Source: Candidatus Cloacimonadota bacterium (lineage in GTDB: Bacteria; Cloacimonadota; Cloacimonadia; Cloacimonadales; TCS61). From it: DNA of 6,245 nt. Both the position numbers and the translations under genes were made by a program. Positions 4,921-6,245 of this stretch are shown here, piece by piece. The first letter of the stretch is position 1, and each line of letters starts with the position of its first letter. The notes under the pieces were generated by a model. That model worked only from the letters and a program-made list of their open reading frames with translations. It did not search any database and was not told the origin of the DNA. The stretch spans positions 1 to 6,245 of the forward strand of contig JAIORR010000347.1 of NCBI GenBank assembly GCA_021108055.1, written 5' to 3'.

Positions 4921-6165
4921 TCAGTTTATTTCGGCAAATGTTTTTCTTATGATCTCGATACACTCCATCAGTTCATTTTCTGTTATTACCAGCGGGGGTG
5001 CAAACCTGATTATATGATCGTGAGTTGGTTTTGCCAGAAGTCCGTTTTCTTTTAATTTCAAACACACATCCCAGGCTTCGATTCCATTTGTGGGCTTGAT
5101 CAAGATAGCATTCAAAAGTCCTTTCCCGCGAATTTTTTCAATAAGCGGGGAATCGATTTTCTCAAGTTCATCGCGAAATATTATTCCCAATTTCTCTGCT
5201 TTTTCGATAAGGTTTTCTTCTTTAATAATTTCCAGAGCTGCTTTAGCAACTGCACAGGCAAGTGGAAATCCACCAAAAGTAGAACCGTGTTCACCCGGCT
5301 TGATAACCATCATGATTTCCCTTGAAGATAGCACCGCAGAAACGGGAAGAACACCGCCGGAAATAGCTTTTCCCAGTATAACGATATCCGGTTTGATACC
5401 GGAAAATTCACTGCAGAGAAGTCTCCCTGTTCGGGCAATTCCTGTTTGAACTTCATCCGCAACTAGAAGAGCATTATATTTTCTGCAGATATTATAACAG
5501 TTCTTCAGATAATCTTCATCGGGAACGTTCACGCCGGCTTCACCCTGGATCGGTTCAACCATGAATGCACAAACCCGTTTTTGATATTTGTTCATTACTT
5601 TTTCCAGAGCATCGGGATCGTTATAAGGTATTTTGATTATTCCCGGAAGGAACGGACCAAAATTTTTATATGCAACAGGATCGGTAGAGGCAGAGATAAT
5701 AGCCAGCGTTCTGCCGTGAAAATTATTCTCTGCTACGATAATTATTGCTTCGTTCTGTTTGATGCCTTTTATTTCATATCCCCATTTACGGGAAAGTTTT
5801 ATTGCTGTTTCCACCGCTTCTGCTCCGGTGTTCATCGGAAGCATCATTTCATATCCGAAATATTCTGTGATATATTTTTCATACTCACCCAGTTTATTAT
5901 TGAAAAAAGCACGGGAAGTAAGAGTCAAAGTTTTTGCCTGCTCTATCAAAGCATCGATGATCTTGGGATGGCAATGACCTTGATTTACTGCCGAATATGC
6001 AGAAAGAAAATCGTAATATTCATTTCCTTCGGGATCCCAAACCTTTGCGCCCTTCCCTTTTGCGATCACAACCGGAAGAGGATGGTAGTTGTGAGCACCA
6101 TAGGTTTCTTCAAGCCTGATCGCTTCTTCACTGCAAATATTTCCATAAACTAATTCCTTTGCCAT
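4921..6165 (-). CDS. rocD: Ornithine aminotransferase (ornithine--oxo-acid transaminase)
   Basis: The 414-residue cytoplasmic enzyme is a complete class III PLP aminotransferase. It moves the delta-amino group of ornithine to 2-oxoglutarate, giving glutamate 5-semialdehyde (in equilibrium with pyrroline-5-carboxylate) and glutamate, and so links ornithine to proline and glutamate. Lys266 in LGKAISGG is the PLP Schiff-base lysine and Asp237 in VADEVQTG contacts the pyridine nitrogen. NTGAEA at 112-117 and Thr296 in HGSTFGG hold the phosphate. Arg387 in IRFAPPL and Glu209 in QGEAG match the substrate-carboxylate/gating pair. YSAVNQGHCHPKI at 57-69 and GLLAKPTHDHIIRFAPPLVI near the end are almost identical to animal ornithine aminotransferase and favour this over acetylornithine or GABA aminotransferase. 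GGAG precedes the ATG at 6163-6165. No arginase or other arginine-degradation gene is in view. Confidence 0.96.
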   Translation of the reverse strand: MAKELVYGNICSEEAIRLEETYGAHNYHPLPVVIAKGKGAKVWDPEGNEYYDFLSAYSAVNQGHCHPKIIDALIEQAKTLTLTSRAFFNNKLGEYEKYITEYFGYEMMLPMNTGAEAVETAIKLSRKWGYEIKGIKQNEAIIIVAENNFHGRTLAIISASTDPVAYKNFGPFLPGIIKIPYNDPDALEKVMNKYQKRVCAFMVEPIQGEAGVNVPDEDYLKNCYNICRKYNALLVADEVQTGIARTGRLLCSEFSGIKPDIVILGKAISGGVLPVSAVLSSREIMMVIKPGEHGSTFGGFPLACAVAKAALEIIKEENLIEKAEKLGIIFRDELEKIDSPLIEKIRGKGLLNAILIKPTNGIEAWDVCLKLKENGLLAKPTHDHIIRFAPPLVITENELMECIEIIRKTFAEIN

Positions 6166-6197
6166 TGTATCTCCATAATTTTTTATTTTTATAAAAC

Positions 6198-6226
6198 TTA
6201 ATCTTTTTTTCGATTTCTGCTGTCAA
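6198..6226 (-). promoter_or_regulatory. Candidate sigma-70 promoter of rocD
   Basis: The minus strand has a perfect TTGACA (6221-6226), then 17 bases, then GATTAA (6198-6203), which matches only three of six -10 positions. The predicted start would leave a leader of about 25 bases containing the GGAG ribosome-binding site. The -35 match and the spacing are good; the -10 is poor. Confidence 0.4.
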
Positions 6227-6239
6227 ATGTTTTCATTTG
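6224..6239. repeat. Small dyad overlapping the rocD -35 box
   Basis: CAAATG (6224-6229) and CATTTG (6234-6239) are a perfect 6-bp inverted repeat around TTTT. One arm shares three bases with the candidate TTGACA box, as a repressor site would. On the plus strand it is followed by six T residues up to the window end, so a weak terminator for a plus-strand gene outside the window is the alternative reading. Confidence 0.3.
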
Positions 6240-6245
6240 TTTTTT

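Noticed and set aside
5581..6153. Long plus-strand open frame (190 codons) opposite rocD
   Set aside because: It lies wholly antisense to a well-recognised enzyme gene, has a low-complexity, aromatic- and Cys-rich translation, and matches no family I recognise. It is a shadow of rocD codon use.

Overview
The window reads as ordinary chromosomal sequence from an AT-rich, Gram-negative-type bacterium. All six genes lie on the minus strand, so transcription runs from position 6245 towards position 1. The lipoprotein lipobox, the CsgG/TolB-like periplasmic domain fused to TPRs, and a small pilin-like protein with an MGxQQ-type start suggest a candidate phylum of the FCB kind, such as Cloacimonadota. 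That placement is from memory of similar proteins and is tentative.

Layout in transcription order. (1) 6165-4921 encodes ornithine aminotransferase (RocD), complete and very like the eukaryotic enzyme. A TTGACA box and a small dyad lie just upstream. (2) After a 90-base gap holding a strong 10-bp hairpin come a lipoprotein solute-binding protein of the NMT1/SsuA-like class (4830-3928) and an overlapping SsuC/TauC-type permease (3950-3225). No ABC ATPase gene is in the window. (3) A 282-base AT-rich gap with overlapping AT-only inverted repeats leads to a 141-residue membrane-anchored pilin-like protein. Its true start is probably the GTG at 2942. (4) Next is thiamine pyrophosphokinase (2463-1804). 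(5) Last is a secreted protein with a CsgG/TolB-N-like domain and eight to nine TPRs (start GTG 1699, end 104), closed by a clear rho-independent terminator at 49-73. Beyond the terminator, positions 1-40 hold two compact GC-rich dyads that look like the edge of an intergenic repeat.

How the genes relate: only the binding protein and permease are clearly one unit (23-base overlap). The others are spaced by 53 to 282 bases and look like a run of separate housekeeping and envelope genes. A thiamine link between the importer and the kinase is possible but unproven. I found no CRISPR array, tRNA, rRNA, transposase, phage gene or recognised riboswitch. The points most worth a second look are the pilin-like protein, the importer lacking an ATPase gene, and the non-coding dyads.
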